Shown here in pieces: positions 8,087 through 16,143 of a stretch of DNA of 64,000 nt. The DNA comes from Rhodovibrionaceae bacterium (GTDB taxonomy: Bacteria; Pseudomonadota; Alphaproteobacteria; Kiloniellales; DSM-21159). A program made the translations under genes and the position numbers. Within the stretch, counting starts at the first letter, position 1. Every line of letters begins with the position of its first letter. The DNA lies in NCBI GenBank assembly GCA_028279885.1, contig JANQMX010000051.1, forward strand, positions 1 to 64,000, in the 5' to 3' direction. The notes under the pieces are model-generated. The model did not search any database, was not told the origin of the DNA, and was given only the letters and a program-made list of their open reading frames with translations.

Positions 8087-9175
8087 ATGGCAGAGGACGA
8101 TAGAGACCATAGCGATTTGAGCGTTCGGCAGGCGTCCCGGGAAGCCAGCGGCTGGATGACTCGCCTGCAGGATTCCCCGGACGACGTCATGCTCCGGCAA
8201 GAGTTCGACGACTGGCTCAGCAAGCCTGTCAACGCGGCGGCCTGGGAAGAGATGCAGCGCATGATGCGGGCGGTCGCCGCGGCCTCGCCGCGCCATGCGG
8301 CGCGCTGGGGAGCTTTCCTAAAGGAGGCGCGGGCGGGCGCTGAGAACGGGGCGACGCCGGACGAAGGACGGACAGGGCGCTGGCCGCCCAGCACTCGCCG
8401 CGGCCTTGAGGACGCTGCACGCATACGGGCGTCGACCGGCCGCCCATACCGGCGTCGGGCCTTCGGACTCGCCGGTCTTGCGGCAGTCGCTGCGATCCTG
8501 GCCGTTGTGGCGGGGCCTGAGCTCACACGGCACCTGCAGGCGGACTATGCGACCGCCACGGCCGAGACTCGAACTCTGCGTCTGGCGGACGACAGCGTCA
8601 TCACCGTCGCACCCGCCAGCGCTATCGCCGTGTCCTATGCCAAGGGCGCGCGGCAGATTCGCTTGCTCTCAGGCGAGGTCTATGTCGAGGTGACGCCCGA
8701 CGCCGCGCGGCCTTTCTTAGTCTCGACCGACAGCGCTCAGGTCACTGTCCTTGGCACCGCCTTCAATGTCTCGCAAAGCGACGACGGGGCGGAGGTCGGT
8801 GTCGCGTATGGGGCGGTCCAGGTCGAGCAGAGCGGCAGTGGCGAGCTTGTCGCGGGCGCGCTAGGAGCGGGCGAGTTCGTGCGGGTCGAGCGATCAGGGG
8901 CTGTCCAGCGCGGCAAACAGCCGGCCTCGCAGATCGGTGCCTGGCGCCAGAACCAGCTCATCGCGCAGGACCAGCCGCTTCGGGACGTGCTGGACCGGCT
9001 TCGGCGCTACCATGCCGGCGCGATTGTCGTAACGGACGGCTCCCTCGCGGAGCAACCGGTCACCGGCGTCTACGATCTCGGCAAGCCCGTCGCCGCGCTG
9101 CGCGCCATTGCGCGCTCCCAGAACGCCGTGGTTCGGGAGATCACACCCTGGCTGCTCATCGTGTCACGCTCATAG
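8087..9175 (+). CDS. FecR family regulator (unit 2)
   Basis: This 362-aa transmembrane signal relay has a DUF4880-type cytoplasmic domain at about 15-75 (ASGWMTRLQDSPDDVMLRQE, then WLSKPVNAAAWEEM). An Arg-rich linker precedes a single membrane helix near 126-146 (FGLAGLAAVAAILAVVAG). The periplasmic FecR domain carries LLSGEVYVEVTPDAARPF and VLGTAFNVS, and the C-terminal module ends ITPWLLIVSRS. The ATG at 8087 follows AGAAGG. It lies 126 bp after sigma-2 with its own predicted ECF promoter, so sigma and fecR are probably separate transcripts, unlike the classical fecIR operon. Confidence 0.92.
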   Translation: MAEDDRDHSDLSVRQASREASGWMTRLQDSPDDVMLRQEFDDWLSKPVNAAAWEEMQRMMRAVAAASPRHAARWGAFLKEARAGAENGATPDEGRTGRWPPSTRRGLEDAARIRASTGRPYRRRAFGLAGLAAVAAILAVVAGPELTRHLQADYATATAETRTLRLADDSVITVAPASAIAVSYAKGARQIRLLSGEVYVEVTPDAARPFLVSTDSAQVTVLGTAFNVSQSDDGAEVGVAYGAVQVEQSGSGELVAGALGAGEFVRVERSGAVQRGKQPASQIGAWRQNQLIAQDQPLRDVLDRLRRYHAGAIVVTDGSLAEQPVTGVYDLGKPVAALRAIARSQNAVVREITPWLLIVSRS

Positions 9176-9222
9176 ACACATGAGTAAAATCAAGAGCTTT
9201 TAGGGCAGCGGCGACTTTTTTT

Positions 9223-9249
9223 GGAATCTGCCATCCCCGACAGCGTTTC
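9223..9249 (+). promoter_or_regulatory. Predicted ECF promoter of the unit-2 receptor
   Basis: GGAATC (9223-9228), N15, CGTTTC (9244-9249) pairs with the fecR-2 promoter. The palindromic sequence TGCGTCGCATTCGCA begins 18 bp after the -10 box. Confidence 0.62.
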
Positions 9250-9266
9250 GTGACTAGACGCGAGAG

Positions 9267-9281
9267 TGCGTCGCATTCGCA
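9267..9281. promoter_or_regulatory. Palindromic site at the unit-2 receptor start region
   Basis: TGCGTCGCATTCGCA lies about 18 bp past the predicted -10 element, where a bound repressor could block initiation or early elongation. Similar TGCG/CGCA sites occupy the same position before the receptors of units 3, 4, 5 and 6. I infer a second, Fur-like layer of control. Confidence 0.5.
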
Positions 9282-9335
9282 GAATGTGCGTGCGGCGTCT
9301 TGCGCGGGTCGGACAACGCAGGATGGGGATTGGCC

Positions 9336-11762
9336 GTGAGACTGGCGACAAAAAAACAAGCAAGAATGAACGGTCGTCTGACGACGCTCGTCGGCGCTTT
9401 AACGGCGATGGTCGCCGCGGCAACGCTGGCGGTCAGCGTTCCCACTCATGCGCAGGCCTCCGGCTCGCCGATCCGTCTCGCGCAGTTGTCCGCAGAGCGG
9501 ACGTTCGACATCGCAGCGCAGCCCCTCACAACGGCACTCACCCAGTTCGGACAGCAGTCCGGCCTTCAGGTCACGGTGCACGGCACGCTGCCCCGGGACA
9601 TGTCTGCGCCCGCCGTGCTTGGCACGATGACCAGCGAAGAGGCCCTGACCCGCCTGCTTGCGGGCAGCGGGCTGACCTACGTCGTGACGGACGAAACGAC
9701 GGTGGCCATCGAGAGGCCGGGGCAGCAAAACGATGACGGCGCGATGGTGCTCGGTCCGATCACGGTGGAAGGCAGGGCCGAGTCCGCCTACGGGCCGGTC
9801 GAGGGATATTTGGCGACGCGCAGCGCCACCGCGACCAAAACCGATACGCCGATCATCGATACGCCGGCGTCCATCCAGGTTGTCCCGCGTGAAGTCATCA
9901 AGGACCAAGGCGCCACGCGGCTAGCCGATGTCGTGCGCAACGTCAGTAGCGTGCAGGTTGGCGGAACCGGCGGCAACCGCAGTGATATCTTCCTGATACG
10001 CGGTTTTGCCGCGAACCGTATTTCCAGGGACGGTTTCCTCTCCGCCCCGTCATTTGGCGACGCTGGGCAACTTGGCCTGGCCAATGTGGAGCGGGTGGAG
10101 GTTTTGAAGGGCCCGCCCAGCGTCTTGTACGGCCCCGCCGATCCCGGCGGGCTCGTCAATATCGTGACCAAGAAGCCGGGAGCCGAGCCGCATTACATCA
10201 TCACCGGACGGGCGGGAAGTTTCGATTTCTACGAGAGCGATATCGATTTCAACCAGCCGCTGACGGAAGACGGCAAGCTGCTGGCGCGCTTGAATGCGTC
10301 TTATGAGAATGCTGGCAGTTTCCGGGACTACTTCGTCAATTCAGAACGCATTCAGGTCGCGCCGTCGCTGCGCTGGGTTCCGACGTCCCGCACGACAGTC
10401 GATTTCGATCTTGAGTATTATAGGCAAGACCAACAGTTCGACTACGGCGTGGTTGCCGTCGACGGCAAAGCGCTGGCCCTGCCCCGCGAGCGTTTCTTGG
10501 GCGAACGAGGGGACCGCGCCGAATCCGACGAACTCCGGCTCCAGACGAGCGTCGACCATGAGTTCAATGACGATTGGTCGCTCCGGGCGTTGGCGCGCTT
10601 CTCGGATACCAATGCCACGCCGACACAGTCGTTCCCGCTCGGATTGGAAGCTGACGGGCGGACTCTCAACCGGCGTTTCTTCGCGTTCAACCAGGACTAT
10701 CAGAACTATGCTCTGCAAGCGAACCTGACCGGCAAGTTCGAAACAGGGCCGCTTGAGCACCAACTCCTCTTCGGCGCGGACAGCAACTTCACGCGGTTCA
10801 AATCGGAGGCCCGATCCGCTGATCTCGACCCCATCGACATATTCAATCCGGTCTACGGCGCAACGCCGGGCCCGCTTTCAGCGCCGGGCACGCAGGATCG
10901 GCGGATCGATTTCTACGGCATCTACCTTCAAGACCTGATCTCGTTCGGAGACTATTGGAAACTGCTTCTCGGCGGCCGGTTCGACACGGCGAAAACGCGG
11001 TTCGATCGCAACGATGTCAACGTAACGGATAAATGGGACCAGGCTTTCTCGCCGCGCGCGGGGCTCGTCTATCAGCCGATTGACGACCTGAGCATCTATG
11101 CCAGCTATACGACGTCATTCTTGCCGCCCTTGAGCGGCGCTAGCTTCGACGGCGAAGAATTCGAGCCGGAAGAAGGCGAACAGTTCGAAATCGGCGTCAA
11201 GCGCGATTGGTTCGATGGCCGGCTTTCGACGACGTTGGCCGCCTATCAGTTGACACGCTCGAACGTCTCGACGGCCGATCCCCAGAACCCGACCTTTTCG
11301 ATACAGGTCGGCGAGCAACGCAGCCGTGGCGTCGAATTCGATGTCGCCGGCGAACTGGCGCCGGGATGGAACATAATAGGTTCGCTCGCCTACCTCGATG
11401 CGGAAGTCACCAAGGACAACACGCTCCCCGTCGGCAATCAGCTCGTCAACGCGCCGAAATGGAGCGGCAGTCTTTGGGCAACATACGCTTTTCAAGGTAG
11501 TCCTCTGCGCGGGCTCGAGATCGGCAGCGGCGTCTTCGTGGTCGGCGACCGAAAAGCCGACTTCGCCAATCAGGTCGACGTCGATGGATACGCACGGGTC
11601 GACCTGTTTGCCCGTTATGAGATCAACGACAACATCAGCTTCGCGCTCAACATCGAAAATCTGTTCGACGAGGACTACGTCGAGGGTGTGGTGTTCGGCC
11701 CGAACTTCATAGAACCCGGTGCACCTCGTTCCGTGTTCGGCACGGTCCAGATCAAGTTCTAA
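9336..11762 (+). CDS. TonB-dependent siderophore receptor with STN domain (unit 2)
   Basis: This 808-aa outer-membrane receptor is of the FhuA/FpvA/FoxA type. A signal peptide (MVAAATLAVSVPTHAQA) precedes the STN domain (FDIAAQPLTTALTQFGQQSG to ETTVAIERPG). The plug has DTPASIQVVPREVIKDQGA, FLIRGFAANRISRDG and VEVLKGPPSVLYGPADPGG, all typical of siderophore receptors. The barrel ends FGTVQIKF. I chose GTG at 9336, which follows GGATGGGG; a TTG at 9300 and an ATG at 9366 are alternatives. The STN segment at 9582-9781 is about 94% identical in DNA to the unit-3 receptor. Three membrane-protein genes follow and probably form one operon. Confidence 0.94.
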   Translation: MRLATKKQARMNGRLTTLVGALTAMVAAATLAVSVPTHAQASGSPIRLAQLSAERTFDIAAQPLTTALTQFGQQSGLQVTVHGTLPRDMSAPAVLGTMTSEEALTRLLAGSGLTYVVTDETTVAIERPGQQNDDGAMVLGPITVEGRAESAYGPVEGYLATRSATATKTDTPIIDTPASIQVVPREVIKDQGATRLADVVRNVSSVQVGGTGGNRSDIFLIRGFAANRISRDGFLSAPSFGDAGQLGLANVERVEVLKGPPSVLYGPADPGGLVNIVTKKPGAEPHYIITGRAGSFDFYESDIDFNQPLTEDGKLLARLNASYENAGSFRDYFVNSERIQVAPSLRWVPTSRTTVDFDLEYYRQDQQFDYGVVAVDGKALALPRERFLGERGDRAESDELRLQTSVDHEFNDDWSLRALARFSDTNATPTQSFPLGLEADGRTLNRRFFAFNQDYQNYALQANLTGKFETGPLEHQLLFGADSNFTRFKSEARSADLDPIDIFNPVYGATPGPLSAPGTQDRRIDFYGIYLQDLISFGDYWKLLLGGRFDTAKTRFDRNDVNVTDKWDQAFSPRAGLVYQPIDDLSIYASYTTSFLPPLSGASFDGEEFEPEEGEQFEIGVKRDWFDGRLSTTLAAYQLTRSNVSTADPQNPTFSIQVGEQRSRGVEFDVAGELAPGWNIIGSLAYLDAEVTKDNTLPVGNQLVNAPKWSGSLWATYAFQGSPLRGLEIGSGVFVVGDRKADFANQVDVDGYARVDLFARYEINDNISFALNIENLFDEDYVEGVVFGPNFIEPGAPRSVFGTVQIKF

Positions 11763-11783
11763 AGAAGCTGTGCCGTTGACGCG

Positions 11784-12128
11784 ATGAAATCACCGACGCA
11801 TTTCGCCAAGCCGAACAACTCAAATCGGTTCTCACCTGCGTCGTCTTGGCGCATAACGCAACGCCTGCTTCTCGCAATCGTCGGCGGCTATTTTACGGCC
11901 GCCGGCATTGCGGCGCTTATGGCTTTGGCGTTATCGCGCGTGATGCCGCCGAGCGAAGCCGGGACCCTCATGGCGATGCTGGCGTTCGTTATCTACCTTG
12001 CCTTGCTGTTGTGGGCCTTCGCCGAACGGCGGTCGGCCCGGCTGTGGTGGGTGTTGGGCCTTGGCGGAGCGCTCGCCTTCGGGGGCGCGGAGATGTTGCC
12101 CGCGCTGACAGGGGCACCTCGTGGGTGA
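11784..12128 (+). CDS. DUF3649 small membrane protein of the iron-uptake set
   Basis: This 114-aa protein has three hydrophobic segments: LLLAIVGGYFTAAGIAALMAL, MAMLAFVIYLALLLWAFA and LWWVLGLGGALAFGGAEML. The pattern RL-LAIVGGY with a central AFVIY-ALLLWAFA fits the DUF3649 family, which I know as small iron-transport-associated proteins adjacent to PepSY reductases. It begins 21 bp after the receptor stop, and its end overlaps the following PepSY gene by 8 bp, so translation is probably coupled. Its biochemical role is unknown; assisting the reductase is an inference from gene order. Confidence 0.75.
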   Translation: MKSPTHFAKPNNSNRFSPASSWRITQRLLLAIVGGYFTAAGIAALMALALSRVMPPSEAGTLMAMLAFVIYLALLLWAFAERRSARLWWVLGLGGALAFGGAEMLPALTGAPRG

Positions 12129-13674
12129 CACCTTCCGGGAATCCATGGGCTGGCTGCACACCTGGGCAGGCGTCGTGCTCGGAGCGCTCCTCTTTGCGGT
12201 TTTCTGGACCGGGACCCTGTCCGTCTTCGACAAAGAGATCGACCGCTGGATGATGCCGGAGACGCGGCTGGCTGCGACCGACCGGCTTTCCTGGCCCCCC
12301 TTGCTCGATACCGCGCGCGAACTGGCTCCCGACGCCCCGTTCTGGAGTTTTTTCCTGCCAAGCGAGCGCGTCCCGGTGGTCCGGATTTTCTACCGGAATT
12401 CGGCCGGTGATTTCACCTTTCGCGACATCGAACCACGGACCGGCGCTTTGCTGCCCGATGCCGGCACCTTGGCGGGCACGCGGTTCATCTTCCCGTTTCA
12501 TTACAGCTTGCATCTGCGATGGAACGACCTCGGCTACTGGCTCGTCGGGCTGGCCGGCATGGCGACGTTGGTGCTGCTGGTGTCCGGCGTCGTCATCCAC
12601 CGCAAGATCTTCATGGATTTTTTCACGTTCCGACCGGACAGGAAGTTGCCGCGGTCCAGTCTCGATCTGCACAATCTCACAGGCGTCCTGGCTCTGCCGT
12701 TCCATTTCGTAATGGCGCTCTCCGGACTGATCATTTTTATTGCGATCTATTTCCCAGCGGTTATTTCGTCCGCTTACGACGGTGACAGGGCGGCCTTCTA
12801 CAAAGAAGCCTTCGGGATCTACCGGACTAACACCTCAGGTGAGCCCGCCTCTCAGAGCTTGGCGCCGTTAGACGACATGGTGGCTGAGGCTTCGCGGCGA
12901 TGGAACGGCGAGCCCCCACAGCTCGTCCGCGTATGGCATCCGAACGACGCGGAAGCGTATGTGGAAGTCCGGCACAGTGTCAAAAAAAGCGTCAGCTATA
13001 AACTTGACGCGGTCTATTTCGATGGCATCATGGGCGCGGTTTTGCATGAGCATTCAAGTGGTCCGGTCGTGAGCGTCCAGCGCTTTATCGCCGGGCTTCA
13101 TTTCATTCAATTCGAACACTGGCCGCTGCGTTGGATCTACTTCGTGCTTGGCCTCTCCGGCTGCGTGATGATCGCGACCGGCTATATCTATTGGTTGGAG
13201 ACGCGCCGTAAACGCCACGCTGCGCAAGGTCTGCCAGGCGTGCGCATCGTCGAAGGACTGACCGTAGGCTCCGTCTCCGGAATCGTCATTGCGACGCTCG
13301 CCTTTTTCGTGGCCAATCGGCTGCTGCCGTTCGATACGAGCTTCGTCGGCCAAGATCGTGCGGCCCTCGAAGTCTGGGCCTTCTATCTCGTCTGGCTCGT
13401 CACCTTCGCCCATGCCTGGGCTCGGCCCGGCCGGGCGTGGCGGGAACAGTGCTGGACGATTGCCGGCCTGGCCGTGCTGGCCGTCGTGCTCAACGCCGCG
13501 ACGACCGGCGATCATCTGGTCCGCTCGCTTGCTCATCGGCATCTCTGGCCGGTCGCCGGCATGGACCTCCTGTTGCTCGCCGGCGCGGCGGTCGCGCTCC
13601 TCATCGCGTTGCGCCTCGCCCGGAGATGCCGCGCCGTCCATCCGTCGCAAAACGCGCTGAAGGCGGCAGAGTAG
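12121..13674 (+). CDS. PepSY-associated membrane protein, probable siderophore-iron reductase (unit 2)
   Basis: This 517-aa PepSY_TM protein begins with GTG overlapping the DUF3649 stop. Helix 1 is at about 11-32 (LHTWAGVVLGALLFAVFWTG), with further helices near 140-160 and 185-210 (LHNLTGVLALPFHFVMALSG), about 340-362 (WIYFVLGLSGCVMIATGYIYW), and four more towards the C-terminus. Membrane-edge histidines (LHTW, FHYSLHL, DLHNLTG, LHFIQFEH) suit a dihaem reductase such as FoxB. The C-terminal four-helix extension after about residue 370 makes it a different subtype from the units 1 and 3 proteins. Its place between DUF3649 and DUF3325 links it to the unit-2 siderophore. Confidence 0.86.
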   Translation: MGDTFRESMGWLHTWAGVVLGALLFAVFWTGTLSVFDKEIDRWMMPETRLAATDRLSWPPLLDTARELAPDAPFWSFFLPSERVPVVRIFYRNSAGDFTFRDIEPRTGALLPDAGTLAGTRFIFPFHYSLHLRWNDLGYWLVGLAGMATLVLLVSGVVIHRKIFMDFFTFRPDRKLPRSSLDLHNLTGVLALPFHFVMALSGLIIFIAIYFPAVISSAYDGDRAAFYKEAFGIYRTNTSGEPASQSLAPLDDMVAEASRRWNGEPPQLVRVWHPNDAEAYVEVRHSVKKSVSYKLDAVYFDGIMGAVLHEHSSGPVVSVQRFIAGLHFIQFEHWPLRWIYFVLGLSGCVMIATGYIYWLETRRKRHAAQGLPGVRIVEGLTVGSVSGIVIATLAFFVANRLLPFDTSFVGQDRAALEVWAFYLVWLVTFAHAWARPGRAWREQCWTIAGLAVLAVVLNAATTGDHLVRSLAHRHLWPVAGMDLLLLAGAAVALLIALRLARRCRAVHPSQNALKAAE

Positions 13675-13693
13675 TGGCGATAGAGTAGCGGCG

Positions 13694-14080
13694 ATGGCGG
13701 GATGGCTCCTCCTGGCCGGCATAGTGACCGCCGCCTATCTCGGTTTCGCCCTGTTGGCCTTGACCCAGGCACGGCCTTGGCAGCGGGTCAGCCAGGCAGC
13801 GCCGCTGACGGGCATCCGGCGGCTGGTGCTGCGCACACTGGGCGGTCTCGCTCTCCTTCTTTCGCTGGCCCTCTGCCTTGTCCGGGACGGACCAAGCTTC
13901 GGCGTCCTCCTCTGGGCGACCGCGATCAGCATTGCCGCTGCAGCGGTCGCCTTTACGCTGACTTGGCGTCCGTCCCTGCTGCGCCCACTGGTCAAGATGG
14001 TGGCTGCGAGCGGCGACGGGTGTCGCGCGCGCCAACGACACGACAAGTCGGACGATCCCTTGGGCATAGATCGGGCATAG
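13694..14080 (+). CDS. DUF3325 small membrane protein
   Basis: This 128-aa protein has three membrane helices (WLLLAGIVTAAYLGFALLAL, TLGGLALLLSLALCLV, FGVLLWATAISIAAAAVAFTL) followed by the motif LTWRPSLLRPL. This matches the DUF3325 pattern, a family repeatedly found as the last gene of DUF3649-PepSY-DUF3325 iron operons. The ATG at 13694 lies 19 bp after the PepSY stop. The last 20 residues are polar and not family-like. Function unknown; a role as accessory to the inner-membrane reductase is inferred from gene order. Confidence 0.75.
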   Translation: MAGWLLLAGIVTAAYLGFALLALTQARPWQRVSQAAPLTGIRRLVLRTLGGLALLLSLALCLVRDGPSFGVLLWATAISIAAAAVAFTLTWRPSLLRPLVKMVAASGDGCRARQRHDKSDDPLGIDRA

Positions 14081-14184
14081 GAAAACAAGGCACGCCACGC
14101 AGGCTTTCCTCGATTTGCTGCGGACGCGCAGTTGCAGCTTGGCATAAGCCATTGCGAGCCTGGACCTCGACCGCTAAGAGTCAC

Positions 14185-14204
14185 TGCGAATTGTTCTCAA
14201 TAAG
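14185..14204. promoter_or_regulatory. Fur-box-like site upstream of sigma-3
   Basis: TGCGAATTGTTCTCA followed by ATAAG lies 69 bp before the sigma-3 start, matching the sigma-2 site in sequence and distance. The upstream flank CCGCTAAGAG is also conserved between the two, consistent with duplication of the promoter together with the gene. Confidence 0.7.
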
Positions 14205-14272
14205 ATACGTTTTCGCGCGCGACTCAGGTCGTCTTTGGGGCGCGGCGCGACGAAACCGGTTGGAGGGGAGGC

Positions 14273-14791
14273 TTGGCACCGGGCCAGGACAGCACGGCCA
14301 TCGGCCTGTTCATGGCGCACCGCCGTGGGCTCGTGAACTATGCGAGCAGCATCGTCGGGAGCCGGGCGCAGGCGGAGGAACTCGTCCAAGAGGCTTGGCT
14401 GCGTTTCGATGAGGCCTCCAAAGGCCGTCTTCTGGAGGACGCAACGGGATATCTCTATCGGATCGTCCGCAATCTGGCGCTCGATGGCAGACGACGCATG
14501 GCCCGCGAAAGCCAGCTCATTGCCGACGATGATTTCGAGAAGGCTGCCGGAGCTTGTCCCGACACGGCCCCTTCGCCGGAAAGCGTCGCGCTCTACAAGG
14601 ACGAGTACACACTCGTCATGGAAGCCCTTGCGGAATTGCCGGAGCGCACGCGCATCGCTTTCGAAATGCACCGTTTCGGTGACGCCAAGCTGAGAGAAAT
14701 AGCCGCTGTGCTGGGAATTTCTCTTCCGCTTGCTCACAGGCTGGTTGCAGACGCCGTCCAGCATTGCAAGGAGCGGCTTGGATGGCCATGA
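14273..14791 (+). CDS. ECF sigma factor, FecI type (unit 3)
   Basis: This 172-aa sigma factor has region 2 at about 12-75 (HRRGLVNYASSIVGSRAQAE, ELVQEAWLRF, YLYRIVRNLALD) and region 4 at about 115-168 (ELPERTRIAFEMHRFGD, LREIAAVLGISLPLAHRLV). It starts at TTG 14273, placed by alignment with the unit-2 sigma GTG and by GGAGGGGAGG upstream. TTG starts usually lower translation, so this gene may be tuned for low output. It resembles sigma-2, yet the promoters of its own fecR and receptor have a different -35 box (GAAAAG), so the two are probably insulated. Confidence 0.9.
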   Translation: MAPGQDSTAIGLFMAHRRGLVNYASSIVGSRAQAEELVQEAWLRFDEASKGRLLEDATGYLYRIVRNLALDGRRRMARESQLIADDDFEKAAGACPDTAPSPESVALYKDEYTLVMEALAELPERTRIAFEMHRFGDAKLREIAAVLGISLPLAHRLVADAVQHCKERLGWP

Positions 14792-14818
14792 CGCCGTCAG
14801 GCGCTTGAGGAACTTTTA

Positions 14819-14853
14819 GAAAAGGCCGTCCTGCATGCGTTTCATCCATAGAA
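14819..14853 (+). promoter_or_regulatory. Predicted ECF promoter of fecR-3
   Basis: GAAAAG (14819-14824), N13, then CGTTTC continuing into TCCATAGAA (ends 14853). The receptor of the same unit has GAAAAG, N13, CGTTCC, TCCATAGAA at 16031-16065. Both are preceded by GGAACTTTT or GGAACTTTTT. Confidence 0.6.
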
Positions 14854-14921
14854 CGCGTCGCAACCAGTGGCTTTGGATCAGGAGCATTCCGTCCTGGGCC
14901 GAGCGGCGCTGAGGGAGCGGC

Positions 14922-15983
14922 ATGGCCGGGAAAACGGATCCGATTCAGAAGCGGGCTTCGAAGGAGGCAACGGACTGGTTCATTCTGCTCAAAGACGCCC
15001 CTGACGATGCCGACCTCCGGCGGGAATTCGAGGCCTGGCGCCATAGGAGCCCGGTCAACAAAGCGGCTTGGGATTCGCTCCGACGGGCCTCGGAGGCGAT
15101 GGACAAGGCAATGCCGGCGTACTCGGATCGCTGGGAGCCGTTACTCGCCAAGTTGCGTGCCCGAACGCAAGGCGAGAACGCGAACGATCTGCGGCCGACA
15201 GTCATTGGCGCCCGGCGCTCGGCCGATCTGCAAAGGCGCTCCGGGGTTGGCCACGGGGGTCGTCGGCACGCGCTGCAGCTCGGCGGGCTTGCCGCGGCGG
15301 CCTGTCTTGTGGCGCTCCTCGTCGGGCCAGGTCTACTGCGGGATCTGAGCGCGGACCATGCGACCGGCACGGCGGAAGTCAGAACGATACGGCTCCCGGA
15401 TGACAGTGCGGTCACCCTGGCGCCGGAAAGTGCCATCGCCGTCTCCTACACGCCCGGCGAGCGCCAAATCCAGCTTCTCGCGGGCGAAGCCTTCTTCGCG
15501 GTCACGCCGAATGCCACGCGGCCGTTCCGGGTCGTGGCCAAGGTCGTCGACGTCACCGTCCTCGGAACCGCCTTTGACGTTCGCCGCGGCGACGAAGGGG
15601 CCAGGGTCGCTGTTGCAGAGGGCATGGTGCGGGTCAGCCACGACGGGGCGACTCGGATGGCCGAGACCTTGGCCGCGGGCCAGTCGGTTCGGGTGAGCTG
15701 GGTTGGACGGTCCGAGCGAAGCGACCTTCCGGTCGACCGAATTGCCGCCTGGCGGCACAATCAGCTCATTGCGCGGGACCAGCCGCTTGGCGAGGTGGTT
15801 GACGAACTACGCCGCTTCTACGCCGGCCGGATCATCGTCACGGATGCGGCGCTGGCCGCGCGGCCGGTGACCGGTGTCTACGATCTGGCCGATCCCATAG
15901 CCGCGCTGCGTGGCATTGCCCGCGCCCAGAACGCCGTCGTTCGCCGCATCACGCCTTGGCTGATCTTCGTCTCGGCGTCGTGA
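14922..15983 (+). CDS. FecR family regulator (unit 3)
   Basis: This 353-aa transmembrane regulator has a DUF4880-type cytoplasmic domain at about 10-65 (ATDWFILLKDAPDDADLRRE, FEAWRHRSPVNKAAW). A membrane helix at about 120-140 (LGGLAAAACLVALLVGPGLL) leads to a periplasmic FecR domain with LLAGEAFFAVTPNATRPF and VLGTAFDVRRG, then the C-terminal segment VTGVYDL and the ending ITPWLIFVSAS. The ATG at 14922 follows GGGAGCGGC. It is similar to FecR-2 throughout, as expected for a duplicated unit. Expected partners are sigma-3 and the STN domain of the unit-3 receptor. Confidence 0.92.
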   Translation: MAGKTDPIQKRASKEATDWFILLKDAPDDADLRREFEAWRHRSPVNKAAWDSLRRASEAMDKAMPAYSDRWEPLLAKLRARTQGENANDLRPTVIGARRSADLQRRSGVGHGGRRHALQLGGLAAAACLVALLVGPGLLRDLSADHATGTAEVRTIRLPDDSAVTLAPESAIAVSYTPGERQIQLLAGEAFFAVTPNATRPFRVVAKVVDVTVLGTAFDVRRGDEGARVAVAEGMVRVSHDGATRMAETLAAGQSVRVSWVGRSERSDLPVDRIAAWRHNQLIARDQPLGEVVDELRRFYAGRIIVTDAALAARPVTGVYDLADPIAALRGIARAQNAVVRRITPWLIFVSAS

Positions 15984-16030
15984 AAAACTCCGAGCCTCAA
16001 TCGGTTATCTCGTTCCGGGAACTTTTTAGA

Positions 16031-16065
16031 GAAAAGCTTCTTCCGCGGTCGTTCCGTCCATAGAA
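16031..16065 (+). promoter_or_regulatory. Predicted ECF promoter of the unit-3 receptor
   Basis: GAAAAG (16031-16036), N13, CGTTCC (16050-16055) and TCCATAGAA reproduce the fecR-3 promoter. The palindrome-like TGCGTCGCAGTCGCA (16073-16087) follows 18 bp after the -10, the same distance as in unit 2. Confidence 0.6.
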
Positions 16066-16072
16066 GCGCGAC

Positions 16073-16087
16073 TGCGTCGCAGTCGCA
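16073..16087. promoter_or_regulatory. Palindromic site at the unit-3 receptor start region
   Basis: TGCGTCGCAGTCGCA differs by one base from the unit-2 site (TGCGTCGCATTCGCA) and sits at the same distance from the predicted -10. A candidate repressor site at or just past the transcription start. Confidence 0.5.
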
Positions 16088-16143
16088 AACAAGCGGCGGC
16101 GCGTTATCGCGGCCGCGATAACGACGGAACATGGAGATCGACC